The notes under the pieces were generated by a model. It was not told the DNA's origin, did not search any database, and saw only the letters and a program-made list of their open reading frames with translations. A DNA stretch of 64,000 bases, taken from Myxococcales bacterium (GTDB lineage Bacteria; Myxococcota_A; Polyangia; Polyangiales; Ga0077539). The stretch covers positions 47,868 to 111,867 of the forward strand of contig JAAFIF010000004.1 of the NCBI GenBank assembly GCA_013298625.1, in the 5' to 3' direction. Positions 63,107 to 64,000 of the stretch are shown one piece after another. The position numbers and the translations under genes were made by a program. Numbering within the stretch: position 1 is the first letter of the stretch; every line of letters begins with the position of its first letter.

Positions 63107-63738
63107 CCTACGCCCTTCTCGATGGCCTCCTTCAGCGCGGCGCGTGCGCGATGGAGCCTGCTCTTCACCGTCCCGTCCGGGAGACCTGTGATGGTGACGA
63201 TCTCTTCGTAGGCCAGCCCCTCGAGGTCCCTCAGCACGATCAGCTCGCGGTGCTCTTCGTCGAGCGAGGCCAGCGCCTTGCGCACAGCCTGTTCGAGCTC
63301 GCTTCCCTGCGCGGCTTCGTCGGGACGCGCGGGTCGTCCCCCCAGCACGCCGCCGTCGCTCACCGCGCCCTCGCGCGCGTCGTCGATCACGTCGTGCTTT
63401 CGCGCGCTGCGACGATCGAGCATCTTGATGCGGTTCTTGCAGTGATTGACCGCCACTCGGTACAGCCAGGTCGAGAGCTTCGAGTCTCCCCGAAACGAGT
63501 CGATGTTCTTGAACACCGCGAGAAACACGTCCTGCGCGACGTCCTTCGCCTCTTCGCGGTTGTTCAGCATGCGCGCGAGCAGCGCGTACACCCGCTGCTG
63601 GTACACCAGCACGAACTGGCTGAACGCCGCTTCGTCCCGCTTCTTCAAGCGCTCGACGAGCTTCGCTTCTTCTTCGGCGGAGAGCGTCGTCACCCAATCC
63701 TCGTCGGGGACCGCATCGTTGTCGTCGAGCTCGGCCAC
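63088..63738 (-). CDS. ECF-family RNA polymerase sigma factor
   Basis: The 216-residue product has region 2 (AFSQFVLVYQQRVYALLARML, DVAQDVFLAVF, KLSTWLYRVAVNHCKNR) and region 4 (ASLDEEHRELIVLRDLEGL, YEEIVTITGLPDGTVKSRLHRAR). The GTG at 63738 is preferred: the open frame reaches further only through a TTG inside a repeat. It overlaps the anti-sigma gene, which it surely pairs with. A SigE-like promoter sits just upstream, pointing to autoregulation. Confidence 0.93.
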   Translation of the reverse strand: MAELDDNDAVPDEDWVTTLSAEEEAKLVERLKKRDEAAFSQFVLVYQQRVYALLARMLNNREEAKDVAQDVFLAVFKNIDSFRGDSKLSTWLYRVAVNHCKNRIKMLDRRSARKHDVIDDAREGAVSDGGVLGGRPARPDEAAQGSELEQAVRKALASLDEEHRELIVLRDLEGLAYEEIVTITGLPDGTVKSRLHRARAALKEAIEKGVGWKISP

Positions 63739-63746
63739 ATTCGGTG

Positions 63747-63774
63747 TCAGACAGCGCGCAGTGTACCGGGTTTC
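63747..63774 (-). promoter_or_regulatory. Putative sigma-E-type promoter for the ECF gene
   Basis: On the minus strand GAAACCC and TCTGA are separated by 16 nt, close to the E. coli RpoE pattern GGAACTT-N16-TCTGA. Transcription would begin only a few bases before the GTG at 63738, so the message would be almost leaderless. Confidence 0.45.
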
Positions 63775-63781
63775 ACCACCA

Positions 63782-63807
63782 GGGACGGTGTTCAATAGTT
63801 CACGAAC
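63782..63807 (+). repeat. Third copy of the REP-like element
   Basis: The sequence gggacggtgttcaatagttc and the bases after it match the left arm at 25061, with one changed base in the core. The following bases (cacgaac) match the right arm better. Only one arm is present. Confidence 0.7.
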
Positions 63808-63812
63808 TTTGT

Positions 63813-63991
63813 CCCCCAACCCGCCTCACCGCCCCAGCCACCGGGTGTGACTGCAGATCATGCGGGGCAGCGAGCGAAGGACCCAATGAAGCGCGGTGTT
63901 CTCCACGGCGGGTTGACAAACCCGCCGTGCAGAACCCCCCGTTTCATTGGGTCCTTCGCTCGTCATCCCCCCCAACCCGCCTCACCGCCCC
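63813..63991. repeat. 92-nt imperfect palindrome flanked by 23-nt direct repeats
   Basis: The outer stem at 63871-63890 is repeated as its perfect reverse complement at 63943-63962 (20 bp). The inner stem is near-complete (about 18 of 22 bases) and is closed by an 8-nt loop (ttgacaaa). Copies of a 23-nt direct repeat starting cccccaacccgcctcaccgc lie on both sides, at 63813-63835 and 63969-63991. No gene is seen in this region, which reaches the window edge. Confidence 0.8.
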
Positions 63992-64000
63992 GCTTACTGC

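Noticed and set aside
63739..63819. N-terminal extension of the sigma factor to a TTG at 63819
   Set aside because: The extra codons come from the REP-like repeat and the promoter region; the GTG at 63738 fits the family length.
1..64000. tRNA, rRNA or riboswitch genes
   Set aside because: No cloverleaf or rRNA-like sequence was recognised by eye; a tRNAscan or Infernal run would be needed to be certain.

Overview
The window is very G+C-rich DNA, with strong third-position G/C bias and long shadow frames on both strands. It is packed with two-component kinases, Hanks-type Ser/Thr kinases whose catalytic loop reads HRDVTPSN, PEGA/TPR proteins, and large secreted lipoproteins with Ala/Asp-rich linkers after the lipobox. 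That mix suggests a myxobacterium, probably Polyangia and perhaps Sandaracinaceae-like. The placement is inferred from gene content; no rRNA or tRNA was seen.

Layout. 1-1.1 kb: the end of an M60-like peptidase gene and a TPR/PEGA membrane protein. 1.2-10.8 kb: formate-tetrahydrofolate ligase, a lipoprotein, and a minus-strand run of HD-GYP response regulator, multi-PAS hybrid kinase, HugZ-like protein and alpha/beta hydrolase. 11-13 kb: a TPR-like secreted protein and a tetra-CXXCH lipoprotein. 13-16.7 kb: a tandem pair of FG-GAP-like lipoproteins. 17.3-25 kb: an EF-G paralogue, a DHFR-like reductase, two overlapping histidine kinases (the second with a degraded ATPase domain), a MoxR ATPase and a crystallin-J1-like small protein. 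25-27.5 kb: an A+T-rich island with an inverted repeat, poly(A) polymerase and a SlyD-like isomerase. 27.8-36 kb: a bacterial alpha-2-macroglobulin overlapping PBP1C. 36.4-42.6 kb: a second tandem lipoprotein pair. 42.7-44.3 kb: a quinone-oxidoreductase-like enzyme and a histone-H1-like protein. 44.9-53.8 kb: a third tandem lipoprotein pair (beta-propeller type), overlapped by a presenilin-like intramembrane aspartyl protease, then enoyl-CoA hydratase 2 and thiolase. 54-59.5 kb: a Ser/Thr kinase, a Ser/Thr kinase-receiver fusion and a hybrid histidine kinase. 59.6-64 kb: a TPR/PEGA protein, a lipoprotein, an isopropylmalate-synthase-like enzyme, and an ECF sigma/anti-sigma pair beside repeats and a 92-nt palindrome.

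How the genes work together. Envelope biology and signalling dominate. The A2M-PBP1C pair is a known periplasmic defence and wall-repair couple. The sigma/anti-sigma pair looks like an envelope-stress module. The kinase cluster at 54-59.5 kb suggests cross-talk between Ser/Thr and His-Asp phosphorylation. The best candidate for a little-described system is the 44.9-51.7 kb unit: two paralogous surface beta-propeller lipoproteins translationally coupled to a presenilin-like protease that keeps both catalytic Asp residues and the PALP motif.
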